The notes beneath the pieces are model-generated. The model made no database searches. It had not been told where the DNA came from and saw only the letters and a program-made list of their open reading frames with translations. Made by a program: the position numbers and the translations under genes. A stretch of DNA of 64,000 nt, taken from Kocuria rosea. Its GTDB lineage: Bacteria > Actinomycetota > Actinomycetes > Actinomycetales > Micrococcaceae. Shown here in pieces: positions 38,117 to 48,040 of the stretch. Each line of letters opens with the position of its first letter. Position 1 is the first letter of the stretch. Location: positions 2,108,001 through 2,172,000 of the forward strand of contig NZ_CP035103.1 of the NCBI RefSeq assembly GCF_006094695.1. Direction: 5' to 3'.

Positions 38117-38699
38117 GCGCATGCCCGCGGGGATCCTCAATACACCCCCGAGAAGAGACGCCGCATCGGTCAGGAAGCCCCGCAGGGCATGCCCCCCTCG
38201 CAGGTCCCTTCCACACCATCGTCGCCTCGGACCCCATGGCCCTTCACGCGGCTCTGAATAGTGGCGCAAATGGGGACAACATGAAGATGGATCTTCTTCC
38301 TACTAGAGAGTAGGTTCGGGGTATCACGCAGGGCCGCCGGTCGGGGGGCCGGTCGGCCCGGCGTGGAGCACGCCAGGGAGGCCAGTCGGGGGGCTGGCTC
38401 CTCGGCGGTGATCATGCCGCCGCCTTGGTGGGCAGAAGTCCTGTGACCATGTGATCAGTCGTCGGGGGACGTCTCTTCTGCTTGCCAGGGCGCGGCAGCT
38501 CTCCTTCACGGTGACCGGGTCCAAGAACTCTTCGGTGGTGCACGTGGCCGGTCCCACAGGTCACGGACTGGGTCATCGAGGGGGCCGGCGCACCGGTAGG
38601 GACGGATGAGCCGCAGCAGGCAGTGGCCAACACGCCCCTGACGATGACCGTCCTGGTGAATCCACGACGTCCCTCCGGCCGCGACCGGAGGAGCAGCAG
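38117..38699. other. Intergenic region, no gene seen
   Basis: About 580 bases with no frame that combines codon bias, ribosome site and recognisable product. Small inverted repeats (GAAGAT/ATCTTC and CCTACT/AGTAGG near 38282-38312) are present. The right end holds the GGAGGAG ribosome site of the next gene. Confidence 0.45.
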
Positions 38700-39113
38700 A
38701 TGGACACTGAGCAACCCCGCCACACCTCAGGCGCCTCCACCCTGGGCCCAGCGGCCCGCGCCGCCGTCTTCCAGGCATTGCGCCCGGCGCTGGAGGCTCT
38801 CACTCTTGAGGCCGCCGCTGATCCCCGGCTCAGCGCCGAGGCACGACGTGTTCTGCGGGCCGTGGCCTGCACCGGAGCCGGGAACGCACTGGCCCTGGCT
38901 GATCTCGCCGCCCGATCCAGTACCCCCAAAATCCGTGTTCCCGTGGTGCTGACCGAGCTTGAGGGCCACGGATACCTCGATCGTCTGGCCCGCATCGCAC
39001 CGCACCTGGCGGCAACCCTCCCGACACCAACCGCCCCCTCCTCTGCTGAGCTCCGCAACGTCACCCACGGCCGCGACGAAAGACCCGAACAGCAGACACA
39101 CCCGGGGCCATGA
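38700..39113 (+). CDS. Unknown protein, possibly winged-helix
   Basis: A 137-residue protein from an ATG with GGAGGAG upstream. It opens MDTEQPRHTSGASTLGPAAR; residues 25-100 form helices and a segment (LADLAARSSTPKIRVPVVLT then GYLDRLARI) that could be a winged helix of the MarR/ArsR type. The C-terminal 30 residues are polar and probably disordered. This is a weak fold guess. It lies in the accessory segment with no clear partner. Confidence 0.5.
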   Translation: MDTEQPRHTSGASTLGPAARAAVFQALRPALEALTLEAAADPRLSAEARRVLRAVACTGAGNALALADLAARSSTPKIRVPVVLTELEGHGYLDRLARIAPHLAATLPTPTAPSSAELRNVTHGRDERPEQQTHPGP

Positions 39114-39343
39114 CACCGACCCAGCCCACCGGCGACCTCCAGCCAGGATCCGGACCAGGTGAGAGGCCTGGCATCCCCGGGCTTGAAAGGCGGCCTGCTG
39201 TCACATTGCTCAGCCTGCTTCCATAGTTGTCGGCCCCGTGCTTACCCTGGGCCATCACCATCGGGCCCCCCAGACTCGGCGATGCGACCGCGCCTCAGGC
39301 CGCCACCGCCAGACGATCCGTCACCTGCGAACAGGAAGAAGGC

Positions 39344-39766
39344 ATGACCATCTCCGTCTCTGGGGCTCTGGCCGTTGAGCTGCACCCCCTCACTCCCACC
39401 CAGTGGGTTGCCACCTACTACCCCATGGTGGCCACTCCCGTGGGTCGCTGGGCCGAGGTCACCTGGGACCTGCACCAGCACCCGATGCCCGCCGCCTCCG
39501 TTCCGCGGGAGCCGGCACGGTGGCTCGAGGCGTGCAGCCCCGATCCCGAGCACCCCTGCTACGCCGGCCACCGGGAGTGGGCCGCCGAGCTGGCCGCCGG
39601 CTACGCAGCTGCACTGGCAGTCCACGACAGCGAGGCCGTCAAGGAACCCCTCTCGGCTCAGGAGGCGCAGCTGCTGGGCGAGGACACGTTCCTCGTGCCC
39701 GCCGGACAGCTCTCGGAGTGGGTGCTCGACGATCTCGACGGCGAAATCTCAAACGTCTGCGGCTGA
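39344..39766 (+). CDS. Unknown 140-residue protein
   Basis: Begins MTISVSGALAVELHPLTPTQ, with AGGAAGAAGG upstream of the ATG. It is acidic and Trp/Pro-rich, with REPARWLEACSPDPEHPCYA in the middle and LSEWVLDDLDGEISNVCG at the end. No signal peptide or membrane segment is evident. The family is not recognised. Confidence 0.55.
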   Translation: MTISVSGALAVELHPLTPTQWVATYYPMVATPVGRWAEVTWDLHQHPMPAASVPREPARWLEACSPDPEHPCYAGHREWAAELAAGYAAALAVHDSEAVKEPLSAQEAQLLGEDTFLVPAGQLSEWVLDDLDGEISNVCG

Positions 39767-40256
39767 TCCTGTACACGGACCAGCCTTTCTCGCACCAGCC
39801 ACCCACTCCGGAACACCCCTATTAGCAACCGCACATGGATGTGTCATGTTGTGAACCCCAACACACCCCCGGAATTGCCGGACGGGGCGGGAGCGAGCAT
39901 CGTGGCGTATCAGGGGGACAGGTGATCTGCATCAGACCATCCTCCAGCTTCTGGCGCGTCGACCGGCCGCACCGTGGTTCCGGGGGGATCCGAGGTGCTG
40001 GCCAGATGACTGGTCCGCGCAGAAGCAACTGGGGCGGGGTGGCCGGGGGGCCGCCCCGCCCCCGTCACACCCCGCCGCGGCGATCATAGGATCCGTCCCC
40101 GGCGGAAAGTCTCGCGTCCACGGCCTCAGGAGCGCGGGCGCCCTACGCACTCCACCCGATTCCGTCACCGACTACGGTGGTGCTGCCGCTGAGGTGCAAG
40201 GCAGAGGCGGGACGCCCAGCGCGGGGAAGCAGCACCGACTCGATCCCTCGGGGGTC
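39767..40256. other. Intergenic region with a strong hairpin
   Basis: No frame here has support. A GC-rich 14-bp hairpin with one G-T pair (40031-40044 with 40049-40062) could terminate the leftward hydrolase gene or the rightward 39344 gene. Confidence 0.45.
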
Positions 40257-41183
40257 TCAGTAGCGGTCACCGGGCCTCTCGCTGTCATGCAGCCACGAAC
40301 TCAGAAACCGGGTCTGGATCGCGACGGAGCGCTCGAAGACGGGCTCGTGGTGATACAGCAGGCCGAAGTGCCCGCCTTCGAGCTCGTGCACCTCCTTGGG
40401 ACCGCCCAGCGCGGCGAAGGCCTGCCTGGCCACGGCCGTCGTCGAGCCGGGCATCTCATCGTCACGGGCCAGCAGAAAACAGGTCGGGACCAGCACATGT
40501 TGGGCCCACAGCACCGGTAGCCACATCGGTTCCTCCGGGGCGGTGAGGACCACCTGGTTCTCCCACCCGGTGCCGAATCGCGCCCCGTACTCCAGGAACC
40601 ACCGCAGCGCGGTCAACGGCTTCAGCGCCGAAGGCGCCGAGAGCTGGTCGGCGGAGACCACCGGCATCGGCCCGCGCCACCGCTCCGGCTCGGCCCGCAC
40701 GGATCCGCCCAGGAGCCGGGCCCGCATTCCCCGATACAGGGCCCCGTCCGGGTCCGGCGGCGCCGGATGCCGGCCGCAGGCCGGCGTCTGAGCCACCACC
40801 GCGCGCACCCGCTCGTCCACGCAGGCCACCGCCAACACCTGGGCAGCGCTGTAGGAGTCCCCCCACAACGCCACCCGCTGGGGGTCCACCCGGTCACAAG
40901 CAGAGACGGCATCGAGGGCGTCCCGATAGCCCCGGGCCTGGATCCACGGATTGATCTCTCCTCGGGGCTCACCCCGACTTCGACCCACACCTCGGTGGTC
41001 GTAGAGGAAAGCCGCGACACCGTGATCAGCGAACGCCTGGGCGTAGCGGTCAGCGACCATCCCGTGAGCAGTGGCGGAAAAGCCGTGAGCCATGACCACC
41101 ACCGGCCCCGGCGCAGCCGCGGGAGGCAGGAACAAACGACCGGCCAGCACCGCACCCTCGGAACGAAAACGGATCTCCACCAC
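40257..41183 (-). CDS. Alpha/beta hydrolase, X-Pro dipeptidyl-peptidase/acetyl esterase type
   Basis: A 308-residue alpha/beta-fold hydrolase. The oxyanion region is VVMAHGFSATAHG, the nucleophile elbow is WGDSYSAAQ, and the later LLARDDEMPG Asp and GGHFGLLYH His complete the triad. I chose the GTG at 41183, which has GAGG 8 bp upstream; an ATG at 41219 is in frame but without a ribosome site. The family covers esterases and thioesterases. The IS256 element inserted about 130 bp upstream may affect its promoter. Confidence 0.88.
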   Translation of the reverse strand: MVEIRFRSEGAVLAGRLFLPPAAAPGPVVVMAHGFSATAHGMVADRYAQAFADHGVAAFLYDHRGVGRSRGEPRGEINPWIQARGYRDALDAVSACDRVDPQRVALWGDSYSAAQVLAVACVDERVRAVVAQTPACGRHPAPPDPDGALYRGMRARLLGGSVRAEPERWRGPMPVVSADQLSAPSALKPLTALRWFLEYGARFGTGWENQVVLTAPEEPMWLPVLWAQHVLVPTCFLLARDDEMPGSTTAVARQAFAALGGPKEVHELEGGHFGLLYHHEPVFERSVAIQTRFLSSWLHDSERPGDRY

Positions 41184-41312
41184 AGCTGGCACCTCAACGC
41201 CCCCCCGATCCCCGCACATCCCAGAGCCAGACCACCAACCGCTGCAGGTCCACCGCCGTCACCCCGGCGCGACCGAGGCCCCAATGTGATGCTTCAAGCG
41301 TAGTGAGCCGGG

Positions 41313-41321
41313 CAATGGCAT
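41313..41321. repeat. Left copy of the IS target duplication
   Basis: CAATGGCAT, identical to the sequence at 42731-42739 on the other side of the IS element. Confidence 0.85.
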
Positions 41322-42730
41322 AGTTGAGCCCCCGATAGTGGTGTAGCGCGGTGGTCTTGCTCGTCGTTGCCGACGAGAGCGCGGCCACCGTGAGATCTTT
41401 CGAGTTCACCTCTCACAGCACCCTCGAAAGGACATCATCACGATGACCGCTCCTCATATTGTCGACCCTGCTGGCCTGCTCGGCGAAGCCCTGTCCGACG
41501 CGTCCCCGGATCTGATGCGCAGCTTGTTGCAGACGGTGATCAACGCTCTCTTGTCTGCTGATGCCGAGGCGGTGGTCGGCGCCGAATGGGGCAAGCCCAC
41601 CCCGACCCGGTCTGCGCAGCGCAACGGCTACCGGCACCGTGAGCTCGACACCCGCATCGGCACGATCGACGTCGCCGTGCCGAAGCTGCGCACCGGCACC
41701 TACTTCCCCGAGTGGTTGCTGGAGCGGCGCAAACGGGCTGAGTCCGCGCTGATCACCGTGGTCGCCGACTGTTACCTCGCCGGGGTCTCGACCCGTCGGA
41801 TGGACAAGCTGGTGAAGACCCTGGGCATCAACTCCCTGTCGAAGTCCCAGGTCTCGCGCATGGCCACCGACCTCGACGAGCACGTGGAGTCCTTCCGCCA
41901 CCGGCCCCTGGACGAGGCCGGCCCTTTCACGTTCGTCGCCGCCGACGCGCTGACCATGAAAGTCCGAGAGGGCGGGCGGGTGGTCAACGCGGTCGTGCTG
42001 CTGGCCACCGGGGTCAACGGCGACGGCCACCGGGAGGTCCTGGGCATGCGGGTGGCCACGGCCGAGACCGGGGCGGCGTGGAACGAGTTCTTCGCCGACC
42101 TGGTGGCCCGGGGCCTGGGCGGAGTCCGCCTGGTCACCAGTGACGCCCACGCCGGTCTCAAGGACGCGATCGCCGCGCACCTGCCCGGGGCGTCCTGGCA
42201 GCGGTGCCGCACCCACTACGCGGCCAATCTCATGTCGATCTGCCCGAAGAGCATGTGGCCGGCCGTGAAGGCGATGCTGCACTCGGTCTATGACCAGCCC
42301 GATGCCGCCGCGGTGAACGCCCAGTTCGACCGGCTGATCGACTACGTCGCCGAGAAGCTGCCCGAGGTGGCTGAGCACCTGGCCGACGCCCGGGAGGACC
42401 TGCTGGCCTTCACCGGCTTCCCGAAAGACGTGTGGATGCAGATCTGGTCCAACAACCCCGCCGAGAGGCTGAACAAGGAGATCCGCCGGCGCACCGACGC
42501 GGTCGGGATCTTCCCCAACCGAGCCGCCATCGTTCGCCTCGTGGGCGCGGTGCTGGCCGAGCAGACCGATGAGTGGGCCGAGGGCCGCCGCTACCTCGGA
42601 CTCGAGGTCCTCACCCGTTGCCGGCTCACCCCCGTGGCCCGCACCGGAAGCGAGGTGATCCCCGACCCCCTGACCGCCCTCACTGCCTGACCCCTACGAA
42701 AGATCGCTACACCACTTCTCGGGGCTTGAC
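41322..42730 (+). mobile_element. IS256-family insertion sequence, intact
   Basis: About 1.41 kb. Imperfect terminal inverted repeats (41323-41348 and 42705-42730, 20 of 26 positions matching) enclose one transposase gene. Identical 9-bp flanks (CAATGGCAT) are the target duplication. The complete ends and duplication indicate a fairly recent transposition. Confidence 0.92.
41443..42690 (+). CDS. IS256-family (mutator-type) DDE transposase
   Basis: Transposase of 415 residues that cuts and joins the ends of the enclosing IS. It has the IS256 hallmarks: [18 protein letters not shown] near the start, the first Asp in [14 protein letters not shown], the second in [24 protein letters not shown] (the mutator signature), and the catalytic Glu in [18 protein letters not shown]. 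All three DDE residues are visible and the frame is complete, so it should be active. The upstream 120 bp form the left IS end and its promoter. Confidence 0.96.
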   Translation: MTAPHIVDPAGLLGEALSDASPDLMRSLLQTVINALLSADAEAVVGAEWGKPTPTRSAQRNGYRHRELDTRIGTIDVAVPKLRTGTYFPEWLLERRKRAESALITVVADCYLAGVSTRRMDKLVKTLGINSLSKSQVSRMATDLDEHVESFRHRPLDEAGPFTFVAADALTMKVREGGRVVNAVVLLATGVNGDGHREVLGMRVATAETGAAWNEFFADLVARGLGGVRLVTSDAHAGLKDAIAAHLPGASWQRCRTHYAANLMSICPKSMWPAVKAMLHSVYDQPDAAAVNAQFDRLIDYVAEKLPEVAEHLADAREDLLAFTGFPKDVWMQIWSNNPAERLNKEIRRRTDAVGIFPNRAAIVRLVGAVLAEQTDEWAEGRRYLGLEVLTRCRLTPVARTGSEVIPDPLTALTA

Positions 42731-42739
42731 CAATGGCAT
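42731..42739. repeat. Right copy of the IS target duplication
   Basis: CAATGGCAT, matching 41313-41321. Confidence 0.85.
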
Positions 42740-43005
42740 GTCCCGGCAGAGCCTGAGACGGGGGTCAGCAACCCACCACACCTCCCGCACCACCGGTCCC
42801 CGGAAGTCCGATCGCACCCCCAAGTGTCACGCAACCAAACTGCCTCATGTCGCATGGGTGACCGGTGGTTTCTCGCCATGGTTCCATCTGCTCAGTATTA
42901 GTACGGCGTCGACATTCGGGCCCCCTCGAGTTTCTTCTGCACGAGGCGTCGTCATGTCTTCCCTGTACCTTCCCCAGGCCGGGCGCGGAAGCAGACAATC
43001 CCACC

Positions 43006-43482
43006 ATGACTACTCTCACGCCCTGCCTGTGGTTCGACACCGAAGCCCAGGACGCAGCGAACTTCTATCTCACGGTGTTCCCCAACTCCCGGATCACCGA
43101 CATCACCTACTACGGCGAGGCCGGGCCGCGGCCGGCCGAGATGGTGCTGACCGTGGAGTTCGAGCTCGACGGTCATCCGTTCACCGCGCTCAATGGCGGG
43201 CCCGAGTTCAGCTTCAGCGAAGCGGTGTCGTTCCAGATCGACTGCGCCGATCAGGCGGAGGTGGACCGGTACTGGGAAGCTCTCACCGCCGACGGCGGGC
43301 AGGAGAGCATGTGCGGGTGGCTCAAGGACAAGTACGGGCTGTCCTGGCAAATGGTGCCCCGCAGGCTCGTCGAGCTGCTGGCCGATCCCGATCCGGGCCG
43401 GGCGCAGCGGGTGATGGCCGCGATGTTGTCGATGCGCAAGCTCGTCATCGCCGACCTGGAGGCCGCCGCCGACCGTTCCTGA
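43006..43482 (+). CDS. VOC-superfamily PhnB-like protein
   Basis: A 158-residue protein of the PhnB/3-demethylubiquinone methyltransferase-like VOC group. It starts TTLTPCLWFDTEAQDAANFY, has ALNGGPEFSFSEAVSFQID and ends with KYGLSWQMVPRRLVELLADP, which are the family landmarks. These small proteins lack a certain function despite the methyltransferase label. It lies between the IS element and the tRNA gene. It stands alone on the plus strand. Confidence 0.9.
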   Translation: MTTLTPCLWFDTEAQDAANFYLTVFPNSRITDITYYGEAGPRPAEMVLTVEFELDGHPFTALNGGPEFSFSEAVSFQIDCADQAEVDRYWEALTADGGQESMCGWLKDKYGLSWQMVPRRLVELLADPDPGRAQRVMAAMLSMRKLVIADLEAAADRS

Positions 43483-43741
43483 AACACGGAGGGCGCGCTG
43501 CGAACCGCCCAGCCCCCTATGGGCGAGACCGTCCCCGCTCCCGTTCGTGGCTGTCGAACCGGCTCCGGACACTGGCCACCGTCGGATCTGGAACCATCCG
43601 ACCGCCTCCGTCAAAAGACTCGATGGTCAGGACGGTGGTCCGACTGCGGTGCAGGGGGTGAGCTCGCACGCCCAGCGCCCGTTGCGGCAGGCCAGGACGG
43701 CTCAGGGGGGAGCACGAGTCGGGGCGCCGGTCCTCATCGGC

Positions 43742-43852
43742 TCATGCGCCGCGGCAGGTGCCCATGGTCCACAGGTTGCCGCCGCCGTCGCGGATCGTGA
43801 ACTGGGGGGAGCCGTGGTCGGTGTCCGTCAGCGGCTCGAGGACCTTCACCCG
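43742..43852 (-). pseudogene. C-terminal remnant of a VOC/glyoxalase-like gene
   Basis: About 36 codons encode KVLEPLTDTDHGSPQFTIRD and NLWTMGTCRGA, which resemble the last strand-turn (RDPEGHLWSFGTY) of VOC-family glyoxalase-like proteins. The upstream frame enters the tRNA terminator, so the N-terminal portion is gone. It is a broken gene at the island edge. Confidence 0.55.
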
Positions 43853-43888
43853 ACCCCCCGCACACAGAAAAACACCCCGGACACACAA

Positions 43889-43919
43889 AAACACCCCGGA
43901 CCGTAGGTCCGGGGTGTTT
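43889..43919 (-). terminator. Rho-independent terminator of the tRNA-Leu gene
   Basis: A 14-bp stem (43889-43902 with 43906-43919) and GTA loop are followed, on the minus strand, by a run of T. A partial copy of the left arm lies at 43868-43881. Confidence 0.85.
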
Positions 43920-43943
43920 CCGATGTCCTGAGACATCGCACTG

Positions 43944-44029
43944 TGCGCGAGGGGGGACTTGAACCCCCACCCTCTAATACGAGGACTAGCACCTCAAGCT
44001 AGCGCGTCTGCCTATTCCGCCACCCGCGC
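43944..44029 (-). tRNA. tRNA-Leu, anticodon GAG
   Basis: An 86-nt cloverleaf. Acceptor GCGCGGG pairs with CTCGCGC, and the discriminator is A. The anticodon loop TTGAGGT sits on the stem CTAGC/GCTAG, and a long class II variable arm (TCCTCGTATTAGAGGG) is present, as expected for leucine. The T-arm has TTCAAGT. CCA is not encoded. It borders the accessory segment to its left, and tRNA genes are common integration sites. Confidence 0.95.
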
Positions 44030-44475
44030 GAGTGGATCCAGGGCGAACGTGGTGCCGTTTCCGGCCGTTCCTCCTGAACGCAACAGAAAATAAGGTACCA
44101 CATGCGCGGCCGCCGTTCACATCGGCGCCGCTGTCCGGAGGAGCAGCGCGACCGCGCCGAAAATTTTGATGAAAACCCCTGAGTAAGTGCACTTCCGGCT
44201 TCCACCGCGCCCCGCCATGCGGTTGAATGGTGGCTGAGCATCTCCAGGATTCTCCAGCTGACCTGGGGCGATGCTCGTTCGAGGGTTGCGTTCGCGCCAC
44301 CGGGGAGCCCCCCGTCCCCGCCGGTGCCAGGGACCCTCGACACGGCCGGGGACCCCCCTCACCTGTGCCGGCGGCGGCCGCCGCCGCCCCGTTCTCCCAC
44401 GGGACCACGGTGGCCGCCGCCTCTCACCGTCCGGCGCCGGCACCGCCCGCCGAGGGCGTGCGGTGCCGCGGCGAC
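44030..44475. other. Intergenic region upstream of the tRNA gene
   Basis: No frame has support. It should contain the tRNA promoter (an AT-rich patch near 44090-44100 is the best candidate) and the 3' region of glgA. No repeat of the tRNA end was seen here. Confidence 0.4.
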
Positions 44476-45669
44476 TCAGAGGACGGAGCGGTAGACCTCC
44501 AGGGTCCGCTCGGCGATGGACTCCCACGCGAAGTGCTCCTCGGCGCGGCGCCGGCCGGCGGCGCCCATCTCCCGGGCGCGCACCGGGTCGGAGACCACCT
44601 CGGTCAGCGCGGCGGCGAAGTCGGCCACGAACTTCTCGGGATCGACCGGCGTGCCGGTGCCGTCCTGGGCCTGCTCGATGGCGACCAGGCGGCCCGTCTC
44701 CCCGTCGACGACGACCTCGGGAATGCCGCCCGTGGCCGAGGCGACCACGGCGGTGCCGCAGGCCATGGCCTCGAGGTTGACGATCCCGAGCGGCTCGTAC
44801 ACGGACGGGCAGGCGAAGGCCGTGGCGCCGGAGAGGATCTGGACGATCTCGCGGCGCGGCAGCATCTTCTCGATGAGCACCACCCCGGACCGGGTGGCCC
44901 TCAGCTCGTCGATGAGCGCGTTGACCTCGGCCCCGAGCTCCGGGGTGTCGGCGGCGCCGGCGCACAGCACGAGCTGCACGTCCTCGGGCAGCAGGGCCGC
45001 GGCGCGCAGCAGGAACGGCACGCCCTTCTGCCGGGTGACACGGCCCACGAACGCCACGGAGGGCTTGGCCGGGTCGATGCCGTAGGACTCGAGCACGTCG
45101 GTGCCCTCGTCGCGCACCCACTGGCTCACGTCGATGCCGTTGTGCACCGTCCGGACCCGGTCGGGGTCGACGTCCGGATAGGACCGGAGGATGTCCTGGC
45201 GCATCCCGTCGGAGACGGCGATGATCGCCGCGGCGGCCTCGTAGGCGGTCTTCTCCACGAAGGAGGAGACCGCGTACCCGCCGCCGAGCTGCTCGGCCTT
45301 CCACGGGCGCAGGGGCTCGAGGGAGTGGGCGGAGAGGACGTGGGGGATGCCGTACATCAGCGACGCGAGGTGCCCGCCCATGTTGGCGTACCAGGTGTGG
45401 GAGTGCACCAGGTCCGCGCCGGCGATGTCGCCGATCATCGCGAGGTCCACCCCCAGCGTCTGGATCGCGGCGTTGGCGCCGGCCAGGTCCGCGGGCACGG
45501 GGTAGGCCTGGACCTCGACGCCGTTGACCCGGGGCTCGCGCGGAGCACCGAAGCACCGCACCCTCAGGTCGACGAGCGGGGCCAGGACCCGCGAGAGCTC
45601 GGACACGTGGACTCCGGCGCCGCCGTAGATCTCGGGCGGGAACTCCTTGGACAAGATATCTACTCGCAC
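44476..45669 (-). CDS. glgA: Glycogen synthase, actinobacterial GT4 type
   Basis: Glycosyltransferase of 397 residues that uses ADP-glucose for glycogen, or as GlgM in mycobacteria for maltose-1-phosphate. The GTG at 45669 follows a TACGCT by 7 bp and begins [19 protein letters not shown]. The acceptor loop is [13 protein letters not shown], and the GT-B nucleotide site includes GRVTRQKGV and the E-x7-E motif [19 protein letters not shown]. It is divergent from glgC, as in other actinobacteria. Which of the two substrates it prefers cannot be told. Confidence 0.93.
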   Translation of the reverse strand: MRVDILSKEFPPEIYGGAGVHVSELSRVLAPLVDLRVRCFGAPREPRVNGVEVQAYPVPADLAGANAAIQTLGVDLAMIGDIAGADLVHSHTWYANMGGHLASLMYGIPHVLSAHSLEPLRPWKAEQLGGGYAVSSFVEKTAYEAAAAIIAVSDGMRQDILRSYPDVDPDRVRTVHNGIDVSQWVRDEGTDVLESYGIDPAKPSVAFVGRVTRQKGVPFLLRAAALLPEDVQLVLCAGAADTPELGAEVNALIDELRATRSGVVLIEKMLPRREIVQILSGATAFACPSVYEPLGIVNLEAMACGTAVVASATGGIPEVVVDGETGRLVAIEQAQDGTGTPVDPEKFVADFAAALTEVVSDPVRAREMGAAGRRRAEEHFAWESIAERTLEVYRSVL

Positions 45670-45881
45670 GGTTCCGAGCGTACTGCAGGATCGGCACGGT
45701 GCCACGGGGAATCGCGCGCCGGGATCCGTGCGCGCCGTTCCGGGAGACACATCAGGACTCCTGTGCGAGCGGTCACTCCCCTGCGCGGCTGTTAAGACAC
45801 AATGAAGGCGCCTGTCGAGTGGTTCCGCACCGCGAGGCGGAGATGTTGCGCCCGATTGCCGAAGAAGACAGAGAGGTTCCC

Positions 45882-47126
45882 ATGCCCCACCGTAAGAAGG
45901 TTCTCGCGATCGTCCTGGCCGGAGGCGAGGGCAAGCGCCTGATGCCGCTCACCGAGGACCGCGCCAAGCCCGCGGTGCCCTTCGCGGGCGGCTACCGGCT
46001 GATCGACTTCGCGCTGTCCAACATCGTGAACTCCGGCTATCTCCAGGTCGTGGTGCTCACCCAGTACAAGTCGCACTCCCTGGACCAGCACGTCACCCAG
46101 ACCTGGCGCCTGTCCGCCCAGCTGGGCAACTACGTGGTCACCGTGCCGGCCCAGCAGCGGCGCGGCAAGGAGTGGTTCCTGGGCTCCGCCAACGCCATCT
46201 TCCAGTCGATGAACCTCATCGACGACGAGAAGCCGGACATCGTGGTGGTGGTCGGCGCGGACCACGTGTACCGGATGGACTTCTCCGACATGGTGGACTT
46301 CCACGTGCGGTCCGGAGCCCGCGCCACCGTGGCGGGCGTGCGCCAGCCGATGGAGATGGTGACGTCCTTCGGCGTGATCGAGACGGACCCCGAGGACGTC
46401 ACGAAGATCACCCGCTTCGTGGAGAAGCCCCAGAGCACGGCCCCCCTGCCGGACGACCCCAACGCCTTCTTCGCCTCGATGGGCAACTACGTCTTCGACA
46501 CCGACGCGCTCGTCGAGGCCCTGCGGGCCGACGAGGCGAAGGAGGACACGAGCCACGACATGGGCGGGGACATCATGCCGTGGTTCGCGGACCGCGGCGA
46601 GGCCGCCGTCTACGACTTCACGAACAACGACGTCCCGGGCTCCACGGACCGGGACCGGCAGTACTGGCGCGACGTCGGCACCCTGGACTCGTACTACGAC
46701 TCCCACATGGACCTGATCCGCCCGCTGCCGGTGTTCAACCTGTACAACTACGCCTGGCCGCTCTACACCAACGAGATGCAGGCCCCGCCGGCGAAGCTCG
46801 TGCGCGGCCCGAGGGGCGAGGGCGGCATCGCGACGGACTCGATCCTCTCGCGCGGCGTCCTGGTCACCGGCGGGCGCGTGACCGAGTCGGTGCTCTCCCC
46901 GAAGGTGCTGGTCAACAACGACGCCACCGTCAACCAGTCGATCCTGCTGCCCAACGTCCAGATCGGCGAGGGTGCCGTGGTGGAGCGGTGCATCCTCGAC
47001 AAGAACGTGGTGGTGCCCCCGGGCGTGAAGGTCGGCGTGGACGCGGAGCAGGACCGGGCCCGCGGCCTGACCGTGACGCCCTCCGGGCTGACGGTCGCCC
47101 CGAAGAACTTCCGCTTCGAGAGCTAG
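45882..47126 (+). CDS. glgC: Glucose-1-phosphate adenylyltransferase
   Basis: Makes ADP-glucose from glucose-1-phosphate and ATP, the committed step of bacterial glycogen synthesis. The 414-residue product from the ATG at 45882 (GAGAGG upstream) has the nucleotidyltransferase motif [20 protein letters not shown], the [14 protein letters not shown] region [16 protein letters not shown] and the glucose-1-phosphate site FVEKP. A left-handed beta-helix ends the protein (LNNVVV-type repeats). The divergent glgA gene completes the pathway pair. A terminator hairpin follows. Confidence 0.97.
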   Translation: MPHRKKVLAIVLAGGEGKRLMPLTEDRAKPAVPFAGGYRLIDFALSNIVNSGYLQVVVLTQYKSHSLDQHVTQTWRLSAQLGNYVVTVPAQQRRGKEWFLGSANAIFQSMNLIDDEKPDIVVVVGADHVYRMDFSDMVDFHVRSGARATVAGVRQPMEMVTSFGVIETDPEDVTKITRFVEKPQSTAPLPDDPNAFFASMGNYVFDTDALVEALRADEAKEDTSHDMGGDIMPWFADRGEAAVYDFTNNDVPGSTDRDRQYWRDVGTLDSYYDSHMDLIRPLPVFNLYNYAWPLYTNEMQAPPAKLVRGPRGEGGIATDSILSRGVLVTGGRVTESVLSPKVLVNNDATVNQSILLPNVQIGEGAVVERCILDKNVVVPPGVKVGVDAEQDRARGLTVTPSGLTVAPKNFRFES

Positions 47127-47140
47127 GAGTCCCACCCGTC

Positions 47141-47183
47141 ACGGCGGGGCCGCCCACCTCGGGGAGGTGGGCGGCCCCGCCGT
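47141..47183. terminator. Bidirectional terminator
   Basis: A perfect 20-bp stem (47141-47160 with 47164-47183) and GGG loop lie between glgC and the convergent transglutaminase gene. Confidence 0.8.
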
Positions 47184-47185
47184 CG

Positions 47186-48040
47186 TCACGCGGTCTGCGT
47201 GACCTCGACCTGGACCTGCAGCCCCGAGGTGCCGCCGCCGCCGGTGACCATGCCCTTGAGCGGGGTGACGTCGGTGTAGTCGCGACCCCGGGCCACGGTG
47301 ACGTGGAAGTCGGTGAGCCGCGTGTGGTTGGTCGGGTCGTAGGCGTACCAGCGGTCGTTCCACCACTCCACCCACGCGTGGGACTCCCCCGGCACGGTCG
47401 TACCGATGCCCGCCTCGTAGTCCGGGTGCAGGTACCCGGAGACGTAGCGGGCCGGGATCCCGATGTGCCGCATCATGCCGATGGCCACGTGCGCGAGGTC
47501 CTGGCACACGCCCTTGGCCTCCCGCCAGGCGGCCTCGGCGTCCGTGTGCACCCCGGTGACCCCCGGCACGTACTGCATGTGCGAGGCGATGCCCCGGAAG
47601 ATCGCCGCGGCCGCCGCGGCCGGGTCGGCCGCCTCCTTGCGGATCTCCTCGGCGACCTTCTCCAACTCGGGCCCGAGCCGGGTGAGCGGGGTCTGGGGCA
47701 CGTGGTCGGAGACCGCGTCGAGGACCTCGGGGGTCGCCAGCTCCTCCCAGCTCAGCCCGTCGGCGACCTCGTCGCCGGGCCGCCGGTGCACCTCCACCGT
47801 GGCCGAGGAGCGGACCTCCAGGTGCCGGTGCCGGCCCTGGATGTCGAAGGCCGCGACCCGGGTGCCCCAGTAGTCCCGGTAGTTGCTGACCGTGGCGGTC
47901 CCCGGGCTCAGCGTCAGCTCCGCCTCGAGCACAATCTGCTCGTCGTCCGAGAGGGGCGTCATCCGGGCCTCGTTGTAGGACTTCGAGACGTTGTCGTTGT
48001 AGTCGTAGCGGGTGACGTGGTCGATCTTGAGCCGGGTCAC
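47186..48040 (-). CDS. Transglutaminase-like cysteine protease
   Basis: A 284-residue protein of the bacterial transglutaminase-like group, with an N-terminal beta domain and a papain-like core. The catalytic Cys is in KGVCQDLAHVAIGM, His in GESHAWVEWW and Asp in YAYDPTNHT. The GTG at 48040 overlaps the upstream stop by 4 bp (GTGA). The partner proteins are a circularly permuted ATP-grasp and an alpha-E protein; this trio is widely conserved and predicted to make or break peptide-like bonds. Its substrate is not known. Confidence 0.92.
   Translation of the reverse strand: MTRLKIDHVTRYDYNDNVSKSYNEARMTPLSDDEQIVLEAELTLSPGTATVSNYRDYWGTRVAAFDIQGRHRHLEVRSSATVEVHRRPGDEVADGLSWEELATPEVLDAVSDHVPQTPLTRLGPELEKVAEEIRKEAADPAAAAAAIFRGIASHMQYVPGVTGVHTDAEAAWREAKGVCQDLAHVAIGMMRHIGIPARYVSGYLHPDYEAGIGTTVPGESHAWVEWWNDRWYAYDPTNHTRLTDFHVTVARGRDYTDVTPLKGMVTGGGGTSGLQVQVEVTQTA

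Noticed and set aside
39835..40089. An 84-codon plus-strand frame between the 39344 gene and the hydrolase
   Set aside because: No ribosome site, no codon bias and it runs through a hairpin; not supported as a gene.
43868..43901. Repeated AAAACACCCCGGA near the tRNA terminator, considered as a CRISPR or att repeat
   Set aside because: Only two partial copies, and the second is the arm of a normal terminator; there are no spacers or cas genes.
43944..44029. tRNA-Leu as an attachment site with a second att copy in the window
   Set aside because: No duplicate of the tRNA 3' end was found at the other side of the island, and no tyrosine integrase gene is present.
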